Shown here piece by piece: positions 7,474-15,637 of a stretch of DNA of 19,415 nt (positions are counted from its first letter, which is position 1; every line of letters starts with the position of its first letter). Under the pieces are notes generated by a model that searched no databases, was not told where the DNA came from, and worked only from the letters and a program-made list of their open reading frames with translations. The position numbers were made by a program, and so were the translations under genes. The stretch comes from an uncultured Spirochaetia bacterium (GTDB lineage: Bacteria > Spirochaetota > UBA4802 > JAGODF01). Where the stretch lies: positions 1 to 19,415 of the forward strand of contig CALCJG010000336.1 in NCBI GenBank assembly GCA_937967705.1, written 5' to 3'.

Positions 7474-8352
7474 TTAGTTCAATTCCATGTCAAGTTTCAC
7501 GTTAAACTGGAATTCTTTAATGAATTCATTACCATTGTAGTCTGAGGCGGTCACAGTGACTTTGTTCAATCCATCGATATAACGGATATCATTAATTTTA
7601 TAATATCCTTTAACGTCATATAAATCATCATAGGTTTTATTTAAAATTGTCAATCCCTTTTTTGAGTATGATATCTCCGCAAACTTAACATTAAGTACAG
7701 ATCTGTCATTATGGCTAACAGACAGTTTATATATCCCCACATTCTCACGCCCCTTTATGGAATCCCTGATGTTGACCAGGAGAGGATAATGCTTCGTCAG
7801 ACGGATATCGCCGTTTTCCCTGATAACAGTATACCGGTCACCGATACGTATCATTAACTCCATAATTTGCGGTTTCTTTTCATCATCGATCTTACTGAGA
7901 TACATGAGAGGGTTATAGGAACTTTTCTTTACAATATTCAGCAGGGAAAAATGCAGGTGCCTGGCAAAGGAATGACCGGTATTTCCACTAGTGCCGATAA
8001 TGTCTCCTGCTTTAAAATGTTTGCGGATCTTCAAACCATCATCAAGGTGCATATACACCGAATACAAATCTGTTTTATGCTCGAGCACCATGTAGTTGCC
8101 CCCTCCGGGATATTTGTCGAGAGGGAATATGGATTTATCCCAGAAATATGCTATATTCCCGTCCCCCATGGAGCAGACCTGGTTTTTCATTGAAACGATG
8201 TCCATTCCATCATGGTAATGATCCCATCGTGACTCTCCGAATGTCGATGTTACAATACTCTCCTCCAGGGGCCACTGGAAGGAGAGTCCTGACATCGCTA
8301 TAAGAATAATAATGCTATGATGCAATAATCGGATGTATTTTTTAGATCGCAT
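7474..8352 (-). CDS. M23-family metallopeptidase (LytM-like), exported
   Basis: 292 residues. Residues 1-24 form a signal sequence or N-terminal anchor: basic start, then a hydrophobic run SIIILIAMSGLSF. The peptidase domain (about 30-150) has the metal-ligand motif H47-x3-D51 (HDGMD), the YMHL segment with His102 and the H132-x-H134 motif (RHLHF). It is therefore likely an active zinc endopeptidase that cuts peptidoglycan cross-links in the periplasm. Residues about 155-292 form an additional beta-rich region that I do not recognise, perhaps Ig-like. ATG start with AGAGG upstream, inside the end of the penicillin-binding protein gene; the two genes are four bases apart and thus probably coupled. 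Pairing with a peptidoglycan synthase fits a role in wall growth. No lipobox cysteine is present. Confidence 0.9.
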   Translation of the reverse strand: MRSKKYIRLLHHSIIILIAMSGLSFQWPLEESIVTSTFGESRWDHYHDGMDIVSMKNQVCSMGDGNIAYFWDKSIFPLDKYPGGGNYMVLEHKTDLYSVYMHLDDGLKIRKHFKAGDIIGTSGNTGHSFARHLHFSLLNIVKKSSYNPLMYLSKIDDEKKPQIMELMIRIGDRYTVIRENGDIRLTKHYPLLVNIRDSIKGRENVGIYKLSVSHNDRSVLNVKFAEISYSKKGLTILNKTYDDLYDVKGYYKINDIRYIDGLNKVTVTASDYNGNEFIKEFQFNVKLDMELN

Positions 8353-8356
8353 ATGC

Positions 8357-10621
8357 TTACCTCTTTTCTGTCGGAGTCGGAGCTGCCTGTTCCACTACCC
8401 GTTGATGAAGAGGGCAATAATCCCCGGGTTCTGTACCGGAATAGTACAATTGATCTCGAACCACCCTGGGACAAAGCCCTTCCTCTCTGGGAACCATTCC
8501 GGAATCGAGGCAGATCGTCTGTCTGGAAATACCGGCATCCGGGGTAAGGAAGTTCCCTGGCAAATGATCACGGTATATACTCTGTATAAAATTGATCCAG
8601 ACCGGTACAGCAATGACGGCGCCGCCTCTGCCTCCCCCCAGCGTGATGGATCCTTTTTTGTTGCCCAGCCAGACTATCGTAACCATATCTGGTGTATACC
8701 CTGCAATCCATGCATCGTAATATTTTGAGGTTGTCCCCGTTTTCCCAGCAATCGGAAAAAGGAGTGATCGCTTTTTCACCGTGAAGGCTGCCGTTCCTCC
8801 TTCCTGAAACACCCCTTTCATCATATCAACCGTGATGGCACAGGCTATTGGATCAATAATCTTCCCAAGCTTTTTCCGCATTTCCGCCGTTTGGGATTTT
8901 ATATCTTCCTCATAACTCCATACAACGTTTCCATTGTAATCCTTTACATATTTTATACCGTACGGTTTGATATAGTCTCCACCATTGTGAATTACGGAAT
9001 GAAGTATAGCATTTTCCAGGGGAGAAATTTCATAGGTTCCCAGGGCTAGTGAAAGAGTTCTACCAAAGCGCTTATTCATGTCACTGTCGCTCAGTCCTAG
9101 CGATTTTTGAATGATGTCCATCACCCGGTTATAGCCGATTGCTTTTAAGACCTTCACTGCCACAACATTGATAGACTGCGCTATGGCATAACGTATGATC
9201 ACTCTCCCATGATACTTCCCATCATAGTTTTTAGGCATGTAATTTCGCTCAAATTTGGTTTTTTCATCCACCATGATCGTTGAAGGTGTGATTTCCTTGC
9301 TCTCGATGGCTGCTGTGTATATGATCGGTTTGAATGATGAACCTGGCTGCCGATTGATTTGCGCCACGCAATCCAGCTGATTTTCCGCTGAAAAACTGTA
9401 CCCCCCGACATAACATATGATTTCCCCGGTATAGGGATTCAGGGATATGAGAGAACCCTCCACATCCGCCGGATTTGCCAATGTCTTCTTTGATAATCGC
9501 TTGAGCATATATTGGCGCTGCCGGGCTATCCCGTCCTTCAGATACTTATAAGCCTGATCCTGCCTAGCACCGTCAATAGTTGTATAAACGCTCAACCCTC
9601 CCTTCTTCACCACATCTTCACCAAACTTTTCCACTAGGATTCTTCTGATCTGCTCGTTAAAGAAGGGTGCCCGATTTATTCTGTAGGAACTGTATAAAAA
9701 ACTTCCAATCAGCGAAGATTCCGCCCGGTTTTTGGAATCAAATTTTACATTCCATTTCTGAAGAAACTTTTTAAACTGATAATCGGCTCGGCCTTTTTTA
9801 ATGTATCCGGCATCGACCATGGATTTCATTATACGTCTTGTTTTCTTGATTGAGTTATTTAGATTGGTCAAGGGTGAATAGATAAGCGGGTTGGATATCG
9901 TACCAACGATCATGGCACATTCAGTTTCATTCAACTCCTGAACTGTTTTTCCAAAAAACATTTTGGAGGCTGACTCTACTCCATAGGCCCCATTACCGAA
10001 GTAGATCAAATTCAGGTACATCAGGATAATATCCTGCTTATCATAACGTTTTTCAATCTCCACCGCGCAAAAGGCTTCATATATTTTACGACGGATGGTT
10101 CTTTCCATATCCGTGAAGAGCACTTTAGCCAGCTGTTGTGTAATCGTGCTCCCCCCCTGTACTACCCTTAAATGGACTATATTGTTACCCATCGCCCGCA
10201 TGATGCCTTTGAAGCTAACTCCCTTGTGTTTATAGAATTCCCTGTCCTCGCTGGCCACAACGGCATTAATCAGATATTTAGGCAAATGGTTAAAAGGTAC
10301 GATTTCCCTTTTCTGTTCGAAGAATTCCCCTATTATTTCATTGTTTCTATCATATATCCTCGTAGGAATATCCACAACCTTGGCCGACAAATCCACCTGG
10401 CTGTATTTGTATACATAGCCGGCCTTAAGGTCCTCCGTTTGATCGATGAGCATTTTATACTTCTTCAGTTTATCCAGTGCCTTTTCTTTATCACTGGTCC
10501 AGCCAAGATACACGAAACCCGTATACATTCCCAAAAGAAAGACCATTATCAGCGGGAGATAGAAGAAAACGAACAACTTATGGTTCATGATCCAGGATAG
10601 GATCTTGTTAATATAGTTCAC
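8357..10621 (-). CDS. Class A penicillin-binding protein (PBP1-type glycosyltransferase/transpeptidase)
   Basis: 754 residues, within the usual size range. A membrane anchor spans about 17-39. The GT51 glycosyltransferase domain (about 85-265) carries EDREFY (catalytic Glu125), GGSTITQQLAK (156-166), the second glutamate Glu182 and YLNLIYFGNGAYGVESA. The transpeptidase domain (about 390-690) carries SSFK (active Ser428, Lys431), SIN (483-485) and KTGTT (627-631). It should polymerise lipid II and cross-link peptides at the outer face of the inner membrane. A short C-terminal tail has three cysteines (704, 717, 736), as in many PBP1A proteins. The start is GTG with GAGG five bases upstream; the next in-frame ATG is 11 codons later and would cut into the region before the anchor. 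It is the first gene of a likely five-gene operon. Confidence 0.95.
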   Translation of the reverse strand: MNYINKILSWIMNHKLFVFFYLPLIMVFLLGMYTGFVYLGWTSDKEKALDKLKKYKMLIDQTEDLKAGYVYKYSQVDLSAKVVDIPTRIYDRNNEIIGEFFEQKREIVPFNHLPKYLINAVVASEDREFYKHKGVSFKGIMRAMGNNIVHLRVVQGGSTITQQLAKVLFTDMERTIRRKIYEAFCAVEIEKRYDKQDIILMYLNLIYFGNGAYGVESASKMFFGKTVQELNETECAMIVGTISNPLIYSPLTNLNNSIKKTRRIMKSMVDAGYIKKGRADYQFKKFLQKWNVKFDSKNRAESSLIGSFLYSSYRINRAPFFNEQIRRILVEKFGEDVVKKGGLSVYTTIDGARQDQAYKYLKDGIARQRQYMLKRLSKKTLANPADVEGSLISLNPYTGEIICYVGGYSFSAENQLDCVAQINRQPGSSFKPIIYTAAIESKEITPSTIMVDEKTKFERNYMPKNYDGKYHGRVIIRYAIAQSINVVAVKVLKAIGYNRVMDIIQKSLGLSDSDMNKRFGRTLSLALGTYEISPLENAILHSVIHNGGDYIKPYGIKYVKDYNGNVVWSYEEDIKSQTAEMRKKLGKIIDPIACAITVDMMKGVFQEGGTAAFTVKKRSLLFPIAGKTGTTSKYYDAWIAGYTPDMVTIVWLGNKKGSITLGGGRGGAVIAVPVWINFIQSIYRDHLPGNFLTPDAGISRQTICLDSGMVPREEGLCPRVVRDQLYYSGTEPGDYCPLHQRVVEQAAPTPTEKR

Positions 10622-10717
10622 GCTAACCTCATCATTTATCTGATTAATAAGATAGTATCATCAATATTTGGATTTCTTTCTTTCCACAATCATCAGGAAG
10701 ACATTCACGGATCTTAC

Positions 10718-10746
10718 ACTATAAAATCGAATAAACATCAACACAA
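10718..10746 (-). promoter_or_regulatory. Candidate promoter of the PBP operon (proximal)
   Basis: Minus-strand TTGTGT (10741-10746), a 17-base spacer and TATAGT (10718-10723). The -10 matches five of six positions and the -35 three of six. The leader to the GTG at 10621 would be about 90 nt. A competing element lies about 45 bases upstream. Confidence 0.3.
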
Positions 10747-10760
10747 AAATTTCCATTGCC

Positions 10761-10791
10761 TGTATATGAAGGATGAACAGCGGCTTGTCAA
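10761..10791 (-). promoter_or_regulatory. Candidate promoter of the PBP operon (distal)
   Basis: A perfect TTGACA (10786-10791, minus strand) is followed by TATACA (10761-10766) after a 19-base spacer, longer than ideal. Besides these two candidates and the hairpin at 10871-10902, I see nothing in the 289-base intergenic region 10622-10910. Confidence 0.3.
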
Positions 10792-10870
10792 ATAATTTCT
10801 TATTTTTCAGGATTATTAGATAGTTAATATAGCTGCATAGAGCCGAAGGAGCCAGACTGGAAGGGTGTTT

Positions 10871-10902
10871 CAGGGCTGTACCTGAGAAAGAGCACAGCCC
10901 TG
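10871..10902 (-). terminator. Hairpin downstream of the ferredoxin gene, possible terminator
   Basis: CAGGGCTGT (10871-10879) and ACAGCCCTG (10894-10902) are perfect 9-base inverted arms around a 14-base loop, starting eight bases past the ferredoxin stop codon. In the minus direction the stem is followed by AAACACCC rather than a T tract, so it is not a canonical intrinsic terminator. It may instead stabilise the mRNA 3' end or act with a factor. Confidence 0.4.
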
Positions 10903-10910
10903 GATACTAT

Positions 10911-11081
10911 TTATACTTCAACAATCGCTTCAGCAGGACATACATCTACACATGTTCCGCATTCCGTGCAGGTATCCTGATCGATAACATACTTATCTTT
11001 ACCTTCACTGATAGCATTGACAGGACACTCATCAGAGCAGGTTCCGCAAGATGTACAAGCATCTGTAATCTTAAACGCCAT
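10911..11081 (-). CDS. 2[4Fe-4S] ferredoxin
   Basis: A 56-residue clostridial-type ferredoxin. Two cluster-binding motifs are intact: CTSCGTCSDECP (9-20) and CTECGTCVDVCP (38-49), each C-x2-C-x2-C-x3-CP. The frame is open for 20 more codons upstream, but the ATG at 11081 follows a strong TGGAGGT and gives the family's usual length. It is a soluble low-potential electron carrier. It sits 130 bases downstream of the large activase gene, on the same strand. A perfect minus-strand TTGACA at 11130-11135 lies between them, but no good -10 follows at normal spacing, so separate transcription is uncertain. Ferredoxins reduce activases of the 2-hydroxyacyl-CoA dehydratase type, so a partnership with that gene is plausible but inferred from position. 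Confidence 0.95.
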   Translation of the reverse strand: MAFKITDACTSCGTCSDECPVNAISEGKDKYVIDQDTCTECGTCVDVCPAEAIVEV

Positions 11082-11211
11082 ATTGACCTCCAGAAGGATT
11101 TTAATCCAAAAACACTCCCGTCTGTAATATGTCAATCTCATTTTATTGCTAAATGATAATTAAATTTGAGCAACAGGAACCGGCATTATAAAACGGGGAA
11201 CGCTTATCACA

Positions 11212-14200
11212 TCACATACCCTTCACCATCGCCTTCCTATCATCGTTCATGCCTTTCAATATATTACCCAGGTATACATCAACGGTTTTATTGACATCAC
11301 ACTCCCCATCATAAAAAAGAGTCACGATCGGTTTTTTCCAATCTTCCTGGATTTTATAAAAAAAGGAATTGGTGATGTTTCCCGGCATGCAACCGAACGG
11401 TGCACAATTGACAACCATTGCAGCTCCGCCTTCCAAAAACTTTATCGTTCTGCCTATAGTAAGGATGGCTTCCCCCTCAAACCTAAGGGGAAGGTATTCC
11501 TTTCCCGTTTCCAGGATATCCCCGATCTCCGGCTCCATACGACCCTTGAGGAATGCCTCCAGACCATGCTCCAGGGTCCGCATTCTTTTAAATAAATATT
11601 CTGTCTTCAAATGGACGAAGAACTGTTTGAAAAAATTACTGCTGTCGCAGAAGGTGAAATACTTCTCACACCATGCGGTGTAGAGAATCCACTCTGACAG
11701 AGGGGAAAGCCAGGCCTCACCTCCTCCGGTTTCTATCCTTCGAATCAGACGGTCATTACAGAAAGGGTTGCTTCGTACATAGATTTCCCCGACTATACCC
11801 ACCAGTGGTTTTACGACATCCTTCCTGGGAACATCAAATATCCTGCTAATCATACGAACTGATTCACTTGTGATATCCCCTTTCGCTTCGATAACTCTTT
11901 CCGCTTCATCCATGATCTGCATAAAAAGAGAATCCGTTTCTCCTGGCTTTCGTTCGTAGGGACGTACGCGGCAGAGAGCTTTCATGAGCATATCCGAAGA
12001 AATAACAATGTCCCAGAGATAGCTCCTCAGGCTGTTGGGCATGCCCATATAGGAATTTACAGACGAAGGTGAGAAGATATCAACATCAGCAAATCCACAG
12101 CGGTCCAATATATCCCGATGAAGTACCGAATACTGTCCGAAGCGGCAAGGACCCTCAGCCGTAGGCATAAACAGGGCATGCTTCCGGGAATCAGCATCCA
12201 ATTCCTTCATTTTATGAAGGAAGGTTCCGATGGTCGTACAGGCAGGCAGACACTCACTGCCCCGAATGGCCCGCCTTCCGATGTCAAAGGAATCCAGGTT
12301 TTCCAGAGGCAGGGCTTCAGCATCGAAACCCCAAGCCCTGAAGCCCGCCGCGAACAACCTGCTGGAAACCTCATGCATCTGAGGTATCCACAGTTTTCTC
12401 TCCCTGTTTCTCCATTTGTGTCGAAAGAATTTCTCCTGTACTGACCTGGCATTTTTCTGTCGACGGTCAATCCTTAGTACATCCATAAACGCCTCGATGC
12501 GAGTCAGATACCCGGTTTCAGAGGCATGTTCATCCAGCTCAATGATAAGATAGGGTTTCCCCGACATGATCTTCTCAAATCTGCTCAGGATGAAGGAATC
12601 TGGACCACAGGAAAAATTGGTAAAATAGACCGGATAGATATTATCCCGCTTCTGTATTTCTCGGGCAGCATTGAGTATCTTTTCCCCATAGTTCCAGTAG
12701 ATATGTTCTATTTCATCATTTGTTTGCACATGTTTCAGAAGTAGTTCATAAGGGAATGTGATACAGTCCTCTTCTCTGAATTTTTCAACAAGCCCGAGAT
12801 TAATTATCCTATCATAAAGATTGTATGGGCGGCCCATAAAGACTATCCCCGTCCTGCCCTTCTCATTGATCTCATCAAAAACCTGTGCTCCCAGTGATGC
12901 ATTCTGGGCATGGAAGGTTTTCATGGATTCCATACCTTTACGATATGCCCGTTCAATTTTATCCGGTTTGACATTAAAAGTCCTGAAAGCATCCTGAAGT
13001 TGTTTAACAATTTTATTTCCCGTCTGGCGGAAGTCGATCACGGGGGATAGAATCTTTTTTCCCAGAGAATAAGTATCGTCTGCCAGGGAGGCGAAGGAGA
13101 TGACATAGGGACAAAAGACCCGCGGCATTCCATTATTCTGTTTTTCCTCACTGATTATGGTTGGATAAAAAATAACATCAGACTCTTTCTCCTGAAAATC
13201 CTGAACATGAGCCATGCTCAATTTAATAGGAAAACAAAATTCAGACCGAGTGGACTTAATCCCCATCTCTTTTAAAGCACTATCGGATTTACCAGAGACG
13301 ATAGTCTCCCACCCCAACACCCGGAAAAAGGTATTCCAGAGGGGATAATATGAGTAATAGGACAACACTCTTGGTATACCGACTTTCATGTCAGGAACAC
13401 TGGGTACTTGATCGATAGTGGAAGAGTCATACTCATTATGATTCGAGTGCTGCAGGATGTTCTGATCCATGTTTTTCAGGACAACCCCCAGGAAATCCTT
13501 ACCCTTTCCCTTCCTTCTCGCATCACCGCTTTCCTTGCCGCATAGATATCCCCAGGAAATTTTACGACCATTGTCGAACAAGGCTGATGTGATGCGGCAA
13601 TGATTGGTGCATTGATCGCATGGTTCATATTCCAGTAAAATCTTCTGCTCCAACACATCCACGCCATAAAACCTCCCTTTTCCCTCCTTGGTTTCCTCAA
13701 GGGCCAACAGCGCTGCACCAAAGGCGCCCATAACATGACAATAGGGGGACACAATGATTTCCCTATCCAGTACCTGCTCAAAGGCTGCCACCAATGCCTT
13801 ATTCCTGGCCGTTGCACCCTGAAAGAAAATTTTCTCCCCCGTCACAGGTCTTGATCCGACTACACGATTGATGTAATTCCTTGCAATCGAGCGAATAACA
13901 CCTGCCAACACCTCTTCCCGTGCAACACCCTGGCGAAGAAGCCGGTTGATATCCTGCTCCATGAATACCGTACAGCGATCGGACGTGCTGGGGCTTTTCA
14001 GACCATACACGATATCCCCCACCTCCCTGATATCAAACCCCAGTCGATGTGCCTGTTCTTCAATAAAGGAACCGGTCCCGGCCGCACAGACGAAATTCAT
14101 GTTGCAATCCACAACAGCCCCGTGCCTCCCCCGTATATACTTCGAATCCTGACCGCCGATCTCGAAGATCGTCTCAATGTCCTTTCCATAAAAGGATGCC

Positions 14201-15387
14201 CCGGTATAGTGGGCCGTTATCTCGTTTACTATTTTATCAGCACCGATCAGTTCTCCGATGAGTTTTCGTCCCGATCCGGTTGTGCCGCAGCAGTGTATTT
14301 CAATATTATTGAATTCTTCCAGCTGCCTGATGGACTGGAAGAGGTTGCGGGTGGCTTTTATGGGATCTCCTCCCGTTTTACCATAAACATCCATCAATAT
14401 GTCCTTTCTGACACCGTCGATTATGACAAGCTTGGTACTGGTGGAACCGACATCTATACCCATGGAGGCATTTACGGTTCCATTAATCTCCTTATGAACT
14501 CTCACCTCATTCCCATCGATCATGTATTCACGGAAGGGGGTTGCATCGGTTAGTTTAGATTTTTTCAACACCAGGGAAGTGCACTCTTCCTCTGGACGAT
14601 TTTCATCCATCAACACAACAGATCCTCTTTCTTCATCATTTACAATGGATGCAGATAACGCAGATCCGAATGCCTGAACAACATGCCCCAGGGGATGGAA
14701 AACGGGAAAGGGAACAGCTTTCCCGACCCAGAAACGCACTTGCGGGTTTAGAAAGAGCCCGCCGCAGAAGAGAATACTCTCTCCGGGGATATCTCCCTTG
14801 AAAACTGACTGCAGCATGGTATTAACCACTCCCTTGCAAAGCCCCGCCCACAGCACATCACGCGTAAAACCCTCCTGCTGTCTATGGATAAGGTCAGATT
14901 TGGCAAAAACAGCACATCGTGTTGCGATATCCGGGACATCATCCATTTCGTGGAAATCCGGTATCGAATCGAAGTCAAATCCCATCCTATACATCTGTTC
15001 ATCAAGGAACGAACCGGTCCCCGCCGCGCATAAACTGTTTTCTTTGTAAGAAACAAAATTTCCTTCATCATTAAACCGGACCAGCCGAATGGAACCGGCA
15101 CCGACAAGGACTGCATATCTATAATGAAGATCAAGGCATTTCAGCGCCTCTGAGACAGCCATGATCTCGTTTAATTTCCCCGATTTGGGATGGAGAGTAT
15201 GGAGATAATCCGAAAAAATCCCGGTGAAACAGACCGGCACTTGGCTGGGATAATCGGATAGAAACTCATCTAAAAGTTTCTCCGGCCTACCATGGTGTTC
15301 TCTGTAAACGGTCTGGGTTATTTCACTATCATCCCCCAGTTCAATAATTTTCAAAAATTTTGCTCCTGCATCAATCCCCAGTTTCAT
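11212..15387 (-). CDS. Large CoA-substrate-specific activase: double ASKHA (BcrAD/BadFG) ATPase fused to DUF2229/HgdB-like domains
   Basis: 1,391 residues if started at the ATG at 15387, which has AGGGG just upstream and opens with MKLGIDAGAKFLKI; two more start codons lie within five codons (15399 and a TTG at 15402). Domain 1 (1-262) and domain 2 (about 305-565) are ASKHA ATPases of the 2-hydroxyacyl-CoA-dehydratase activator type. Both have the CAAGTGSF cluster motif (Cys120, Cys434) and a second cysteine (158, 472). Domain 2 also has GIDVGSTSTK and GGQDSK; domain 1 has GAGSIR instead of the latter. A four-cysteine segment follows (590, 593, 597, 616). Residues about 666-1388 are DUF2229 and HgdB-like, with cysteines in EFCFP, FCPY, SCGPDSF, ECLPAC, GPCRFGQ and NCAPFGC. 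The protein probably couples ATP hydrolysis to low-potential electron transfer. The substrate is unknown; relation to double-cubane-cluster proteins is possible. Confidence 0.85.
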   Translation of the reverse strand: MKLGIDAGAKFLKIIELGDDSEITQTVYREHHGRPEKLLDEFLSDYPSQVPVCFTGIFSDYLHTLHPKSGKLNEIMAVSEALKCLDLHYRYAVLVGAGSIRLVRFNDEGNFVSYKENSLCAAGTGSFLDEQMYRMGFDFDSIPDFHEMDDVPDIATRCAVFAKSDLIHRQQEGFTRDVLWAGLCKGVVNTMLQSVFKGDIPGESILFCGGLFLNPQVRFWVGKAVPFPVFHPLGHVVQAFGSALSASIVNDEERGSVVLMDENRPEEECTSLVLKKSKLTDATPFREYMIDGNEVRVHKEINGTVNASMGIDVGSTSTKLVIIDGVRKDILMDVYGKTGGDPIKATRNLFQSIRQLEEFNNIEIHCCGTTGSGRKLIGELIGADKIVNEITAHYTGASFYGKDIETIFEIGGQDSKYIRGRHGAVVDCNMNFVCAAGTGSFIEEQAHRLGFDIREVGDIVYGLKSPSTSDRCTVFMEQDINRLLRQGVAREEVLAGVIRSIARNYINRVVGSRPVTGEKIFFQGATARNKALVAAFEQVLDREIIVSPYCHVMGAFGAALLALEETKEGKGRFYGVDVLEQKILLEYEPCDQCTNHCRITSALFDNGRKISWGYLCGKESGDARRKGKGKDFLGVVLKNMDQNILQHSNHNEYDSSTIDQVPSVPDMKVGIPRVLSYYSYYPLWNTFFRVLGWETIVSGKSDSALKEMGIKSTRSEFCFPIKLSMAHVQDFQEKESDVIFYPTIISEEKQNNGMPRVFCPYVISFASLADDTYSLGKKILSPVIDFRQTGNKIVKQLQDAFRTFNVKPDKIERAYRKGMESMKTFHAQNASLGAQVFDEINEKGRTGIVFMGRPYNLYDRIINLGLVEKFREEDCITFPYELLLKHVQTNDEIEHIYWNYGEKILNAAREIQKRDNIYPVYFTNFSCGPDSFILSRFEKIMSGKPYLIIELDEHASETGYLTRIEAFMDVLRIDRRQKNARSVQEKFFRHKWRNRERKLWIPQMHEVSSRLFAAGFRAWGFDAEALPLENLDSFDIGRRAIRGSECLPACTTIGTFLHKMKELDADSRKHALFMPTAEGPCRFGQYSVLHRDILDRCGFADVDIFSPSSVNSYMGMPNSLRSYLWDIVISSDMLMKALCRVRPYERKPGETDSLFMQIMDEAERVIEAKGDITSESVRMISRIFDVPRKDVVKPLVGIVGEIYVRSNPFCNDRLIRRIETGGGEAWLSPLSEWILYTAWCEKYFTFCDSSNFFKQFFVHLKTEYLFKRMRTLEHGLEAFLKGRMEPEIGDILETGKEYLPLRFEGEAILTIGRTIKFLEGGAAMVVNCAPFGCMPGNITNSFFYKIQEDWKKPIVTLFYDGECDVNKTVDVYLGNILKGMNDDRKAMVKGM

Positions 15388-15446
15388 TTTTCCCCTCATC
15401 AATACATATTATATTATTCTGTACTATATCATACATATTATGTTAT

Positions 15447-15474
15447 AATGTATTATTATATACATAATTGTCAA
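15447..15474 (-). promoter_or_regulatory. Candidate promoter of the activase gene
   Basis: Minus-strand TTGACA (15469-15474) with TACATT (15447-15452) after 16 bases, about 60 nt upstream of the ATG at 15387. The surrounding 15400-15480 stretch is extremely A+T rich and contains other hexamer possibilities, so the -10 assignment is soft. In the rest of the intergenic region, up to 15637, I see no further gene or convincing element. Confidence 0.4.
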
Positions 15475-15637
15475 TTATATTTCGTTTGAACACTCGGATC
15501 CCAGCAAAATACCAACTTACTCTCTAAGATGACCAAATTATTCTTGAATATATTTATTATTATCCTTAGAATTGAATTTGGTTCAATAAACACATCCATC
15601 CCGATTTAATATATAGGGACCCCCTTAGGAACAGTTT

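Noticed and set aside
11130..11135. TTGACA upstream of the ferredoxin gene as a promoter
   Set aside because: No acceptable -10 hexamer is found at 16-19 bases, so I did not list it as a feature.
14047..14553. A 168-codon plus-strand open frame inside the activase gene
   Set aside because: It is antisense to a strongly conserved ASKHA domain, and its translation has no recognisable motif.
15403..15480. Very A+T-rich stretch as a possible replication origin or attachment site
   Set aside because: There are no DnaA-box clusters, iterons or repeated ends; it is better explained as promoter DNA.
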